Below, in pieces: positions 44,601 to 55,645 of a stretch of 64,000 nt of DNA. The notes under the pieces were generated by a model. It made no database searches. It saw only the letters and a program-made list of their open reading frames with translations, and was not told the origin of the DNA. Both the position numbers and the translations under genes were made by a program. The stretch is from Ananas comosus (Eukaryota; Streptophyta; Magnoliopsida; Poales; Bromeliaceae). Each line of letters begins with the position of its first letter. Position 1 is the stretch's first letter. The stretch spans positions 12,063,757 through 12,127,756 of the forward strand of contig NC_033625.1 in the NCBI RefSeq assembly GCF_001540865.1, in the 5' to 3' direction.

Positions 44601-46004
44601 AACCCACCTAGTACTAGGCTCCAAATCAGTCCACAAGAGTCCCAAAATTTAGCTCAATCAAGCCTCAGCCCTACTGAAAAATAATGCATCAAAACCGTAT
44701 CAAATATATATCCGAAATGTCCAATTTCGGTACACTTGTACTTAATACGAAGTAGTAACTTAAATCCCTATTTTGGGCCAATTTAATACCTCAAGTTAAG
44801 CCTCTAATTGCTCTCCAATGCCAATTGAAGGTGATCCCAAGGTCGGTAGCACTCTCGCTGCGGACAACCACTAAACGACATCAATATGCTTAGATATAAG
44901 CTAGTATAGGCGAATTCTTACTAAATCAGTTTTAGAACTGAAGTTCCTGCTTACCTCAGGTTAAAACACCTTTTAGACCAGTCCCCAAGGTCACCAAATA
45001 AGCTCAAATTAATTCGGAAACCTGCTGCGAAGAAGCAATCTCAAACTGCGTCAATTACCCGATTAAACTTCATATAGTCCTAAAATTATGTCATTAATCG
45101 ACTAATTACCTTTGTCCAGCTTTGAAGCAACTTATCCCTGGTCCAAGGTAGTTAAATTACAGCTAATTAACTCCTCTCAAGTTGCTGAAATCCTCCTCGG
45201 GCTCAGCTGGGAGCAATAAAACCGAAACACGCCAAAATCGGATACTAAACCATAAACTAGAGGGTGATTGAGCTAAAACCCTCTCTAAAGCTTCCTTTCA
45301 GCAACTCCCAGCAATAAACATGAAAACACTGTTAAAAACACTTCACTTTACCTCTTAAAAGCTGACCCCAAGTCCACCCAACCAGCAAGCGTCGAGCGGG
45401 ACGCGAAATCGGTGCAAAACGGCGCCTTTTACTCGTAGAGAGAGAGAACCCTAGAGAGAGAAAATGGAGAAGATGAAAGAGGCTTGCCCTGAGCTCCAGC
45501 AACCATCCCTCAGCTTCTGGAGTCGTGCTGGGGTGTTGGGGATAAGTATGGGAGGTGAAAATACCAAAATAGCCCTGCTGCCACGCAACTGCAGCTGCTG
45601 CTGCTTGCTGTACCGGTACAGGGTGATGGCTGTACCGGTACACAATGCAGGAAATGCTGAATTTTGCCTGTTCAATGCACTTTCTTGCTTCTAGCTTTTC
45701 AATCATCCTCTAACTTGTCTAAAAATTTGTCAAAACCTTTTAGGACATGTAGGATAGTTCCACATTCCATTCCACACACTCGAACTCCGCAATTTGCAAA
45801 AGTTCAGTGTATTACACCTGTATTACGAACCGCCTATGAAGAGTTCCCGGCGATGATCATTGCTCGAGAAGTGCGGAAATTGACAAACCGCGAGATTCCC
45901 TACGTGAAGATTCGTTGGACCGGTCACGACGATCGTGAGGCCACATGGGAACTCGAGGAAGCGATGAAAGTGCATTATCCTCATCTCTTCGAAGAAATGC
46001 GTTG
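38640..46004 (+). pseudogene. G1 gag-pol, multiply broken
   Basis: Recognisable parts in order: gag (38640-39700, frameshifted near 38850); two zinc knuckles (C-T-I-C near 39676 and a CX2CX4HX4C at 39731-39772); protease ([11 protein letters not shown] at about 40022-40053); RT (about 40580-41150); RNase H (41440-41800); integrase with H-x-C-C-type N-terminus and core (42100-42700); chromodomain (45835-45990, ending at the stop about 46004). Lesions: TGA 41153, TAA 41288, TAA 41921, TAA 41939, TAA 42607, and indels near 41446, 41585 and 42447. The RT active site reads F-I-D-G instead of F-I-D-D (about 41028). Solo LTR S2 cuts it between integrase and chromodomain. Confidence 0.9.
43160..45816 (-). 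mobile_element. Solo LTR of family S, copy 2 (in G1)
   Basis: On the plus strand it begins TGTCACGCCCAGG and ends GTGTATTACA, i.e. a minus-strand LTR. Flanked by the 5 bp duplication CCTGT (43155-43159 and 45817-45821). Length 2657 bp. It interrupts G1 just before the chromodomain. Palindromes at 45609 and 45631; hairpin module at about 43568-43665. Confidence 0.92.
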
Positions 46005-46057
46005 ACGTATGAGTTAATTAAGTTATTGAATTCGTTTCAAGGACGAAACTTTTTTTT

Positions 46058-46068
46058 GGAGGGGAGGA
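46058..46068 (+). other. Polypurine tract of G1
   Basis: GGAGGGGAGGA lies directly before the 3' LTR and would prime plus-strand synthesis. The same tract precedes the 3' LTR of G2. Confidence 0.9.
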
Positions 46069-48610
46069 TGTAAGGTACAAAACTTCTTAAATTATGAAGT
46101 TACGGTAGGATGTAATATGCTGAATTTTTTAATAAAAGAAAATAAATATAAATAAAAATAGTGTGAGATACTATTTTTATTGGACTTATAGACATAAAAT
46201 ATAAGTCTGGAATGACCCGTGCTGAATTCGGAGCGAGAACAGAATATTTAGAATTTTCTGTGTGAAACGGGGCAGATAAATTAGCAGAAAATGTATAGTG
46301 TCAGAAAATTATGAAAACTGGAGGATAAGTCAGAATTATTTTTATGAGGCTAGATTTAAAGTTTCATATCATTCTGACACCCAGAAGGTGGAAAATAAAA
46401 TCCGACAGTTATCTGATAAAGATTACAGTTCGGTACAGCTTTCGGTAACCAAACGGGATCGAAACTGAAAGATTAAAATTTCTTTCGTTAAGTTAAGCAA
46501 AACCGAACATGACTGTCAAATTTGAGCTCAAACGGATATTCAGAGAGCTCCGGCGAAAGATATCAGATTTCGAACTGCCTGAAGTGAATAGTGTATGCTA
46601 CTATTGGGGTATTGACTATAAGTAGAGGCTTCTAGTGACTTGGCTTCTTCCTCACAGCCGAGCACCACCCCCACAAGCACACGTTCATGGTGGTAGTGAG
46701 AGAAATCCTCACTTTCTTTCTCTAAATAACTCTCTTATCTCTCTAGATCTTTCGCCCAAATTCGCCGTGTTGGCGGAGAACGAGCTTGCGAACGCGTTGG
46801 GAGCAACGGATCGAGCTTTCGTGCGCCCGTTGGAGCGGCGTGCTTCCCTCTCGGGGTTCACATTTTGGTAAACTTTTAGGATTTGGCTTAATCCTTAACC
46901 GTAAGTGTTCTAGTAGTCTCTAATCAGCATTCTTAGCATGTTGCTCCATTTAATTTGGATTATTTGGGGGTAATTGCATGTTAGGGCTCAAAAATGGGAT
47001 TTTTCAATATGTGAGGGTGTGATCTAAATTGATCATGTATAAACCTAATTGCTAGGTTTTCTGACGCGTTGGCGAAGTCGGTTCGGCAATACGACGAGCG
47101 TACGCGAAGATATTAAAGAACGAAGCCGTTAAGGTACAGATTGCCGCAGCTTGCGGCGAAAGCTTCCAAAAATCACGAAATCGGAACCCTAGCCTCTTGG
47201 TAGCATTAAAAGGTGGGGGGTGTCATCCCGAAGCAACCGGGTTTCTTTTTATGTCTAAGTTAATCATGTTGATCATATTGCGCTATAGGAATAGTAGTTG
47301 TACATTTCCATTTCCTTGCATGCTTTCTTGGTGGCGTAGCGGGGTGAGCTTGACACGTGGACTAGGATAGCATGAGGATTGGGTCTTGTGACATAGAATC
47401 CTATAGCGGCATAAAGAGCCGAACTTGGACATAGCCTAGTAGAGTGGCATCGAACTAGTGTGGTAGAAGCACTATGACATGAACAGGTGACATGTAGAAT
47501 AATTGAGACATTTACTACAATGACTAAACGAGTGGCATTGTGTCTAGTGTAGTAAACATGACATGGTTCTAGGGATGGTAGAGGTCCCAACATTGATTAT
47601 ATATCATGATTGTGCAGCAGAGGCACATTGACCCTAGTAGACAGGGTATCCTCTTGAGAGGATTGGATCATACTCACTAGTCTGTTTTCGCTTGTCGGTG
47701 GTCGCTCCACCGAGGCACGAGTCTTCGGAGTATCTCACAGGGTTGTCCCGCAGACGGTCTCGGTGTGCGAGTGCAGCTTCTCCTCACCTATGAGATTGAG
47801 AGTGAGTCGAGGGTTAACCTACGGGTTAACCAAGTAGATTGGGTAATAAACATGAGATGCATAGTAGACTTGCATTATTACCTCGAATAGACATAGTGTA
47901 TGTGGTAGATTGCATTGCTATGTACCTTTATATACTCATGACATGATTCTAGCATGATAGTAGTTGTTACATGCATTATCATCATTGATGGCATGATAGA
48001 GTAGTTGCAGTTTATCTCTTTATATATCTATCTATCTCTCTATCTGTGCCAGCTTAGACCTAGTGGGAAAATCGGCGGCGTCGGCGGCCGAACCCACTGG
48101 GAACTATATTTATATAGTTCTTACCCCGTGTGGTTTTGGGGTACAGGTACACATAGAAGCGAGCCGAGCGAGGACCGCGGCAAGGGCATAGCGCCCTAAG
48201 TGAGCCTAGTTAGTAGCTTTCCATCATGCATTAGAGTACCCTCATGTACTAGATACCATGTATATTTTGGATAGATGTTGGAGAGTTATGATGTATTGGA
48301 AGAAAATATGTATTTATATTTTGGAAGATGAAAATGTAATCAACTGATGTAAATGTTGAATGGTTGTAATAGTTAGATTATCTCTCTTTATACACTTGTA
48401 CATCCACTTGTGGTTCTTGCTCTTAGTTATAGTGCACTTGTGCGCATCGTATCGATCATGTATGTTATTTAAGCATTCCCTGGGCGCTTAACTGTACACG
48501 ATCTTGTTGCTAGGCCTTGGGCGGACAGGAGAGGTGCTCTCCGTTCGGCGGTCCGTCCGGCGCGCCCAAACTGTGCCAAATTGGTAGTGGATTCGGGGCG
48601 GGGCGTGACA
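46069..48610 (+). repeat. 3' LTR of G1
   Basis: 2542 bp, TGTAAGGTACAAAAC to GGGGCGTGACA. Colinear with the 5' LTR over its full length, with scattered single-base differences and small indels (e.g. near 46258, 47500 and 48345). Confidence 0.93.
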
Positions 48611-48748
48611 ATAGTGGTAGCAGCTACTAGGATGCACATAGGTCGGACCTAGATAGGTCGACATTATAGGGTTGCAGATAACCCGTGAGATGTGGAAAGT
48701 GGATTCCGAAATATCAAGACTTGTGGTGACCTTGGTATCAACGCTAGG

Positions 48749-48950
48749 GCGTGTGCGACGATTTCGCCGCCAAGATTGATACCAAGGGGAACGGGTGAAG
48801 GCGTAGAGTTCACCACCCGTAGGCTTGAACCATTGTTGGGCGTGTGCGATAATTTCGCCGCCAGATGGTTAAGCCGGCTTGCGGATTATGCCGCCAGGAT
48901 TGACTTGAGCCATTGCTCGGCGTGTGCGACGATTTCACCGCAAGATGGCT
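48749..48950. repeat. Tandem repeat with TTCGCCGCC motif
   Basis: Three copies of GTGTGCGACGATTTCGCCGC (variants) start at about 48749, 48841 and 48921, i.e. 92 and 80 bp apart, inside the older LTR-type fragment at 48616-48974. Confidence 0.7.
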
Positions 48951-48974
48951 AAGTCAGTGAGCGCGGTGGGCTGT

Positions 48975-50561
48975 TGTAACACACTGGACTTTTGCAAATG
49001 GCAATGTTCGAGTGTTTGATCTGTGCTCCGAGTTTTTTCAGATATTCTGGAGGGTCGTCGACAGTGTTCCGACCTATGGCTCGTATTCCGAGATTTGTGG
49101 TTTAAAATTTTACACCAAAACCCAAAAAGTTGGATTATTGGTGTGTTTTCGGGTAGCCTTCAGCAGACTGTGTACCGGTACAGGTTTGATGGCTGTACCT
49201 GTAATGTACCGAAAATTTGAAAAATAAATATCGAACTTTAGTCAAATTGACCAAAGTGCGAGGATGGTACACTTCGGAAAGTCCGAAGGTGTTAAAATGA
49301 TCAAAACTGCATTATGGGAGGTTTTCGGAAGCTAAAGACATCAAAAATCTGCCAACTGCAGTTTTTTAGCATCTGGGGATCGGTCCTTGCGGGGAGAGAC
49401 CGTCCTCGAACCGCGTGCAAGTGAGAAAGCCGAAAAATCGGCTAAGTCACGCAAAACCAGCTCTCGGGACCGGTCCTGCGGGGAGAGACGCGTCCTCGAA
49501 GACCGGTCCCTCTGGGGCGAGAGACCGTTGCATACGCGCCGTAGCCTTGGCTGCCCGCGGGGAGAGCTCTTTGGGACGGTCCCAAGTCGGGGAGACGGTC
49601 CCCGAGCCTGAAATCTGCTCAGTTTAGAGCAGTTTAATAAGATAAAAGCTGTAGGACCCTAATTGCCAATTATGCAACCCATAGAGTGAATATAGGGGAT
49701 ATGAGATATTTCTCTCATTCTCACCCTCTCACACTCTCTATTCCTCTTTCTCTCTCTAAAAGACAGAAGGAGAAGAAGAAGACAAGAGAGAAGAAGAAAG
49801 GGAAAGAAAAGGAAAGGAAGTGGAGAAGAAGCCATTGGAGTGAAGCTATCTCCTCTTCTTCCCCTTTGGAGTTAAGCTTAGAGGTAAGCTTGAGTCCTAA
49901 TCATGGTAGAACCCAAACTAAGGTTTGGATTAAGCTTAGAATTGGGTTTTATAGAACCTTGAGCCTATGAAGCTTTCTTTGCTTCTTATAGAGATCAAAA
50001 CATGAGTGGTGTGTGTGTGATGATTAGAGGTAAGCTTCACCCTCTCATGGTAGAATCCAAACTAGGGTTTGGATTGAACTAGGATGGTTTTAGTGGACTT
50101 CCTAGAGTAGAATGAAGCTTCTTTGTCCCATGAGATCAAACCCAGGGTTTGATATATGTTATGAGCTAGCGGCACCCAATTGGGCTTTTGCTTGCAAGGG
50201 TTTCAAATGCAATTGACCTCTATAAAGCCTAATTGGGGGTTTTCGACGCATTGGTCGCGCTCGGATTAATGTTACGAAAGTTTTAAAAAGTTATAGGCAA
50301 AATGGCTAAGTTGCTTCGTTTTGCCGCAGTGTGAGAACGAGGAGTCTAAAAATTCCAAGAATCGTCGGAGCACCTTTGAGAACCTACGGAGGTGGTGTGT
50401 GCTATCCAATCTCGTTGAACTTCCTCTCTATGCTAATGGTGTCATTCATTGAGCATATGTTATATACATTGTTCCATGCATTGTAGGATAAATGTGATGA
50501 GAGTAATGTGATGTTGCATATTGTGAGTACAATTTGCCTAATGAGATGTCCCGCCCGAAGA
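48975..50561 (+). repeat. LTR 5' part, cut by an assembly gap
   Basis: Starts TGTAACACACTGGAC, related to family S at the tip and to the inner solo LTR at 14235 further in (shared ATCGAACTTTAG...CAAATTGAC). It carries a TGTACCGGTACA palindrome (49171) with a degenerate partner (49194), then four pairs of the GGGACCGGTCC type (49379-49600). A CT-rich tract follows (49700-49755), then a purine-rich one. It stops at the 100-N gap, so its end and TSD are unknown. Confidence 0.7.
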
Positions 50562-50661
50562 NNNNNNNNNNNNNNNNNNNNNNNNNNNNNNNNNNNNNNN
50601 NNNNNNNNNNNNNNNNNNNNNNNNNNNNNNNNNNNNNNNNNNNNNNNNNNNNNNNNNNNNN
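50562..50661. other. Assembly gap of 100 N
   Basis: Exactly 100 N, the conventional length for a gap of unknown size. Sequence on the two sides belongs to different repeats. Confidence 0.97.
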
Positions 50662-50665
50662 AGGA

Positions 50666-50856
50666 ACCGGTCCCTCACTGCGTGACCAAAATCCCAACGT
50701 TCGGGAACCGGTCTCTCAAGCTTGAGACCGGTCCCTCGCTGCACGACAGAAACACCAAGGTTCGGGAACCGGTCTCTCATCACAGGGGACCGGTTGCATC
50801 AAGGTTCACGCAGTGAGGACCTTAGGGGAACCGGTCTCTTGACCTCAGGGACTGGT
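50666..50856. promoter_or_regulatory. Phased ACCGGT palindrome array
   Basis: ACCGGT cores start at 50666, 50707, 50727, 50768, 50789, 50830 and 50851 (the last is ACTGGT). Within pairs the spacing is 20-21 bp; between pairs it is 61-62 bp. The core at 50666 fits the second member of a pair whose first member would fall in the gap. Flanks vary (GGGA/GAG before, CTC/CCC after). Confidence 0.65.
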
Positions 50857-51142
50857 CCCAGAACACAAAAAAGTTCAGTAAAGTATTTTTAAAGTAATCT
50901 AAGCCTTCTGAACTTATTCTAATTAGGTATATTCACTACAAATGATCTTTTTTTTATACCTTAGGTGTCGAGCTTTCCGAATAAGTCTTTGTTCTCCAAT
51001 TTGAATCTCTTCTTCAAAACTTCTGCGATCAACTCTTCAAGACTCCAAACAACTTTACGAAATTCGCCAACCTATAAAATCCTTAACACTTAAGTTATCC
51101 TACGGGTCATCCTAAATTGTGGCTGATTGTGGTCGATATTTT

Positions 51143-51153
51143 CTCTGATACCA
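51143..51153 (-). other. Primer-binding site of a minus-strand element
   Basis: Read on the minus strand, TGGTATCAGAG lies eight bases after the LTR end GGTGTGACA. It is complementary to initiator tRNA-Met. Confidence 0.7.
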
Positions 51154-51161
51154 TCTTAATC

Positions 51162-51974
51162 TGTCACACCCCGGGGTTCTTTTGAAAATTCTTTTTAGAA
51201 AAGTTAGCGAAAAATGTGTAAATTTTTTTTTTAAACGCCTTTGAGAACACTCCGCGGAGGCACATAGACTCGCCACATGGATAAAGAATCCCCTACATAT
51301 GCAGACAGAGTCTCTCTTATTCATGCACCGCATAGCATCATAGTATAAGGTCAAGCACACATACAACCACACAACACAAGTATCATGATCATCAAACAAT
51401 AATATTCTCATACACCTATTAACATTTAAATATTGGAAGGTAATAAACTAAACTTTTCTAGTCGTAGGGTAATAACTATCAATGATGGATAATTCTAGGC
51501 ACAACTATCTAGCACCATCCTCACGCATCGTCCGGACCCTCACAACTCGCATCACCTAAAAAATGGTGGAGGTGAGAACATATAAACATATCTCCTCTCC
51601 TAGTAGGTACTGCAAGTCGATTAAGGCGAGGTGTACTCACCGGCAAAGAAAGAGATAACCAAAGCAATAAACAGAGATCGGAAGGTCAGTAATAATGAGT
51701 TAATAACAGGCAATAAAGGCAAAAAATACTGCTACTGAGCAGAAAACAACCACTAAGCATAATCAACAAGTATACTGAAATAGTAGCAATAATGGCTAAG
51801 AAGAAAATACAACTTTCAATCAGTATATAAATATCTGCTACTGTAACTAACCATAGAAGGTACCAATGCATCAACTGGGTAAATGAAATCAATAACCAAA
51901 ACCACTGTCATATTGGTCGAAAGACCTCAAGCTAATCCACATCTTGCTCGCCCATCTCGCATATAAACCTACCA
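51162..51974 (-). repeat. 5' LTR (partial) of a minus-strand element
   Basis: Begins TGTCACACCCCGG on the plus strand (LTR 3' end on the minus strand) and runs to the G2 insertion point at 51974. It shares the GAGGATG...GCTAGATAGTT block with 11285-12780. Truncated here because G2 inserted; the rest should lie beyond G2, outside the window. Confidence 0.6.
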
Positions 51975-54533
51975 TGTAAGGAAGTGAATTCTCGAAATTC
52001 GAGAGTTGGACTTCATTCAGGATCGACTAATTGTCGAGTGGGTAGGCTTCGGAGGAGCTAAAGATGTCCAAAACACAAAAAGTGCTTTGGAGTCGAGTCC
52101 GCGAGAGCAAATAATGTAGAAATCTGCTCTGGGCAGAGTTTGCTCTCGGGGACCGGTCTCTGGCAGGAAGGACCGGTCCCTGTAGCTGGTGGTTGCGGTG
52201 AATGCTTGATGCAACCGATCCCAGGCCTGATGGACCGGTCCCCGTAAGCGAAACCAGCGAGACGGCAAAAATTTGGCTAAGTCCTGAGAATTTCACTCTC
52301 GGGAACAGGTCTCTCAGGCAAGGACCGGTCTCCCAGGGACCGGTCTCTCGAGCACGGATCGGTTCCCTATACGTGAAGGCTGGCAGAGAGCCTTCCTCCC
52401 GCATGGATTGCTCTCGGGGACCGGTCTTCCCGACGAGGGACCGGTCCCTCCGCGCGAAATCTGCCCAGGCAGAGTAACTTAAGGGAAGCAAAAGTGGAGG
52501 GGCTAAACTAAAAATGTGACATAAGTAAGGGGTATAGAGAGCAAAGGGCTCTCTCTCCCTCTCTCATTTCCACCCTCACTCCCATTTCTCTCGCTCTCTC
52601 TTTCTTTCTCTAGAAAGAAGGAGGAGAAGAAGAAGAAGAAGAAGAAGAAGAAGAAGAAGAAGAAGGAGAAAGGAAGCAGAAGAAGAAGAAGAAGGAGAGC
52701 AAGCTAGGGAAGGCTTGGAGCATCTTTTCCTCTTCCTCTCCTCTCCATTGGAGCTAACCTAGAGGTAAGCTATTGAACCCTAATGGTAGAACTTAGGGTT
52801 TTTGGATTTTTGGCTTTTCAGATGAGGTCAAATGGACCTCTGGCACCATTAATGGTGGAATAGAGCTAGAAGCTAGGGTTCTATAGTGCTAATTGCAAGA
52901 TGTGAACCCTAGGGCACCCAAATGGGGGTTTTTGGAAATACATGAGATTGATCTCATTTAGTGGCTTGTAAACTTAATTGATAGGTGTCTAAATGCGGGT
53001 GCGAAGTCGGATTTTCAATTCGTCGAGCGGGTGAAAAGCTATCGGCGAAATATAGCCGATTGAGCGCCGTTTTGGACCAAGGAGGCCGAGACCTCGTCGT
53101 AACATTCGTTGGGAAGCGGTTCTAGAACCTTCATACCCTCAAAAGGTTGGGGGTGTCATCCCGAAGCAACTGAACTCTTTTCTATGTCTTAGAAATACAT
53201 GATTTTCATCTCTTGCATGTTGCATTGTAGGATTGCATTGTAGTAGCTTTTTCTTATGCTTCTAAATGTTAACCTAGTGTGCATGGAATACTTGGTGAAA
53301 TGGATAGGTAAGGATCGGGTCGGAACATGGATCCTATGGTGCCAAAGGAAAGAGATAAACTCGATGGTTATTTAGTGACATAGAGAGTAGCATCTAAATG
53401 TTTAGAGAATAGAACGAGTGGCATTATGTAATGTATTTGACACTAGAGGTTCGTGAACTTAGGGATAGGTGGATTCTCTAAAAAATGACTCGTGAACAAT
53501 GAACTTAGAAGAGCTAAGTAACTATGCATGAATGTCGGAATAGGTGAGTTCCGAGGAAAATGTTGGCCCTAGTTCGTAGGGTATCCTCATGTGGAGAGGA
53601 TAGATCAAGCACACGGTCTGTTATTCGGGGTGGTAAAGCCATCCATATCCTCACATGGAGAGGATTTGTTGTCGAGTACTCCGGAGTGTCGGGCGATTAG
53701 GACAGATTGATGTCCACAGACAGTCCCCGGTTCGGGGACACATGGAGTCTCCTTACCCTATGGGATGGATATGTGAGGCGTAGGCAAAACCAAGGGTTTC
53801 GCCACAGATTGGGTAAATGAAAAGTTAATATTGTCATCGAACATTGCTTATCGAATATGGATCGAGCTTATTAGCATAATAGTAAACTTTTACTAAATGA
53901 TGCATGTATTCATTTCACATGATTATGGGCATAGTAGCATAGTTTTCCTATTATGTCTTTACAGCTTTAATATATATATATTTATCTGTTTCGTTGTTAC
54001 TTGTGCCCACTTGGACCTGGTGGGGAGATCGGCGGAGTCGGCGGCCGAGTAATAGCTTTCCTTTTGCATTAGCACACCTATGTATTTGAGATAGATTTGT
54101 GTAGGTGAGGACTCTGGAGAGCTATGTACTTGATGAGCATGTATTCATTTTGGGAAAGAAAATGTAATTGTATAAAGAATGCAAATGTGATGTNTTTGTG
54201 TAGGTGAGGACTCTGGAGAGCTATGTACTTGATGAGCATGTATTCATTTTGGGAAAGAAAATGTAATTGTATAAAGAATGCAAATGTGATGTAATAGTTA
54301 ATAGTTCTCTCTTTATTTCACTTGTGTATCTTGTGGATTGCTTGCTCTTCATTGTTGGCACTATTTGTGCCCCGTTGATCGTGTATGTATGAATTTAATT
54401 TTTTTGGGTAAATTCTTGTACATGATCAGGTTGTGAGCCTTGGGCGGGCAGGGGAGTTGCTGCCCGTTTGACGTCCGTTCACCGCGCCCGAACTGTGCCA
54501 AATTGGTAAGGATTTCGGGGCGGGGGCATGACA
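51975..54533 (+). repeat. 5' LTR of G2
   Basis: 2559 bp, TGTAAGGAAGTGAATTC to GGGCATGACA. Palindrome array at 52150-52446, CT-rich tract at 52545-52617, then a long GAA repeat (52619-52692). The hairpin module (54012-54045) is cut short: after GGCGGCCGAG the right half is missing. A 98 bp exact duplication flanks the N at 54194. Confidence 0.9.
52150..52446. promoter_or_regulatory. Paired palindrome array in G2 5' LTR
   Basis: Cores at 52152/52172, 52214/52234, 52304/52324, 52339/52356 and 52420/52440, most of them 20 bp apart. Several are mutated here (ACCGAT at 52214, ACAGGT near 52304, ATCGGT near 52356) but perfect ACCGGT at the matching sites in the 3' LTR. Confidence 0.65.
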
Positions 54534-54538
54534 GGATG

Positions 54539-54550
54539 TGGTATCAGAGC
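54539..54550 (+). other. Primer-binding site of G2 (tRNA-iMet)
   Basis: TGGTATCAGAGC begins six bases after the 5' LTR end. Confidence 0.9.
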
Positions 54551-54834
54551 AATAGGAGCAAGTAAAGAGAGAAAGTCTAGGATGACCTAGGAGACCCTAG
54601 GTTGGTAAACTCTAAGGCTATAGGTGCGTGAGTGGAACGTGAACCTATAACGGTGGCGGAAGTGATTCGATTGGGTCGAAGTTGGTAATATATCTCTAGT
54701 AGTGGCTAGGGATGGATTCAAGTGGTATTAGTTCTTGACTTGAGGTGGTTATGTCGGCGGCCGGCGACATGGTGACAAGAGTCTAGAATGAGTACACTTG
54801 TGTGCTTCCGCCCGATTTCGTTGTTGGGGTCGTT

Positions 54835-55645
54835 ATGCGTCGTAGTCGCAACGAAGTAATCGGTACGAGATCTACTCCGGCAAGGGGACGCCCGAGTACG
54901 AGATCTACTCCGGCACCGCCTCCTGAGGTGCCCGAGCAGGCTGAACTAAGTGTAATGGATCGGTTGCAGGCGCAAGTGACCGCATTGACCAATGTGGTGC
55001 AGCGCCAGGAGACCCGATTCGAGCGGCTCCAGGAGCTTTTGGAGCGGCAGGTTGCGGCGGCGGCCGCGACGGTAATTGAAGGTGGTGGTCCGCCTGCACC
55101 CTCGGTGCGCGTACCCGAAGCGGCTGAGGATGAGGGTATTGCGGCGGTTGACGGCAGTCCACCGCCGGCAATTGTTCCTCAGGCGGCGTCGGGATCGGTG
55201 ACACCCGATGTGACGGCTGAAAACGTGGAAGGAGAGCTGGCATTGGTGGCTCTTATCAAGTTCAAGAAGTTCAACCCGCCCATCTTCGAGAGGGAGAAGG
55301 TGGAGCCAGCGATGGTCGAGTCTTGGATAAACTCGATGGAGACTCTCTTCGAAGATCTGCGTACTTTGGAGAGAAATAGGGTATATCTCGCCACCCATTG
55401 CTTGGAGAAAGCGGTGAAGGTCTGGTGGAAGCGCGTCAAACGGGATCGACTTCCCGGCCTTCCGCCGATGCTGTGGGAGGAGTTCAAGAGGGCGATGTTC
55501 GCCAATTATTTTCCCAACACATTGAAGCAGAAGCTCCAGGAGAAGTTTCGCAAGTTAGAGCAAGGGGACCGCTCAGTAGCGGAGTATAAGCAGGAGTTCT
55601 CCCACATTATTGACTGTATCCTGGACATAGTACGAGATGACCGGG
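54835..55645 (+). pseudogene. G2 gag, N-terminal part
   Basis: The likely start is the ATG at 54835 (M-R-R-S-R-N), matching the basic start of G1 gag. A short leucine-heptad region (L-Q-A-Q-V-T-A-L-T-N-V-V-Q-R) is followed by the capsid-like domain with F-N-P-P-x-F and W-W-K-R motifs. It is open to the S3 insertion at 55646; the TSD base change (CCGGG against CCGGA) is at the junction. The protein continues at 58255. Confidence 0.85.

Larger units (their letters stand above)
35743..48610 (+). mobile_element. Complete Ty3/gypsy chromovirus element G1 (defective)
   Basis: LTRs at 35743-38278 and 46069-48610, primer-binding site, gag, protease, RT, RNase H, integrase, chromodomain, polypurine tract and second LTR are in standard order. 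The whole is flanked by the 5 bp duplication ATAGT (35738-35742 and 48611-48615). Domain order (integrase after RT) and the C-terminal chromodomain place it in the Del/Tekay chromoviruses. It is interrupted by solo LTR S2 (43160-45816). Without that it is about 10.2 kb. The LTRs differ at only a few bases per hundred. Confidence 0.93.
50662..51161 (-). repeat. Region next to a minus-strand primer site, with palindrome array
   Basis: Positions 50662-50860 carry a very regular ACCGGT palindrome array (see 50666-50856). After it comes AT-rich leader-like text. TGGTATCAGAG on the minus strand (51143-51153) sits next to the LTR end at 51162, so this side is the leader of a minus-strand LTR element, or a second element joined to it. 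Confidence 0.5.

Noticed and set aside
45835..46004. Host chromodomain gene
   Set aside because: The chromodomain continues G1 integrase across the S2 insertion (TSD CCTGT), so it is the element's own C-terminus.
50666..50856. CRISPR array
   Set aside because: Regular repeats invite the idea, but the sites are 12 bp palindromes in plant LTRs with no cas genes or unique 30 bp spacers.
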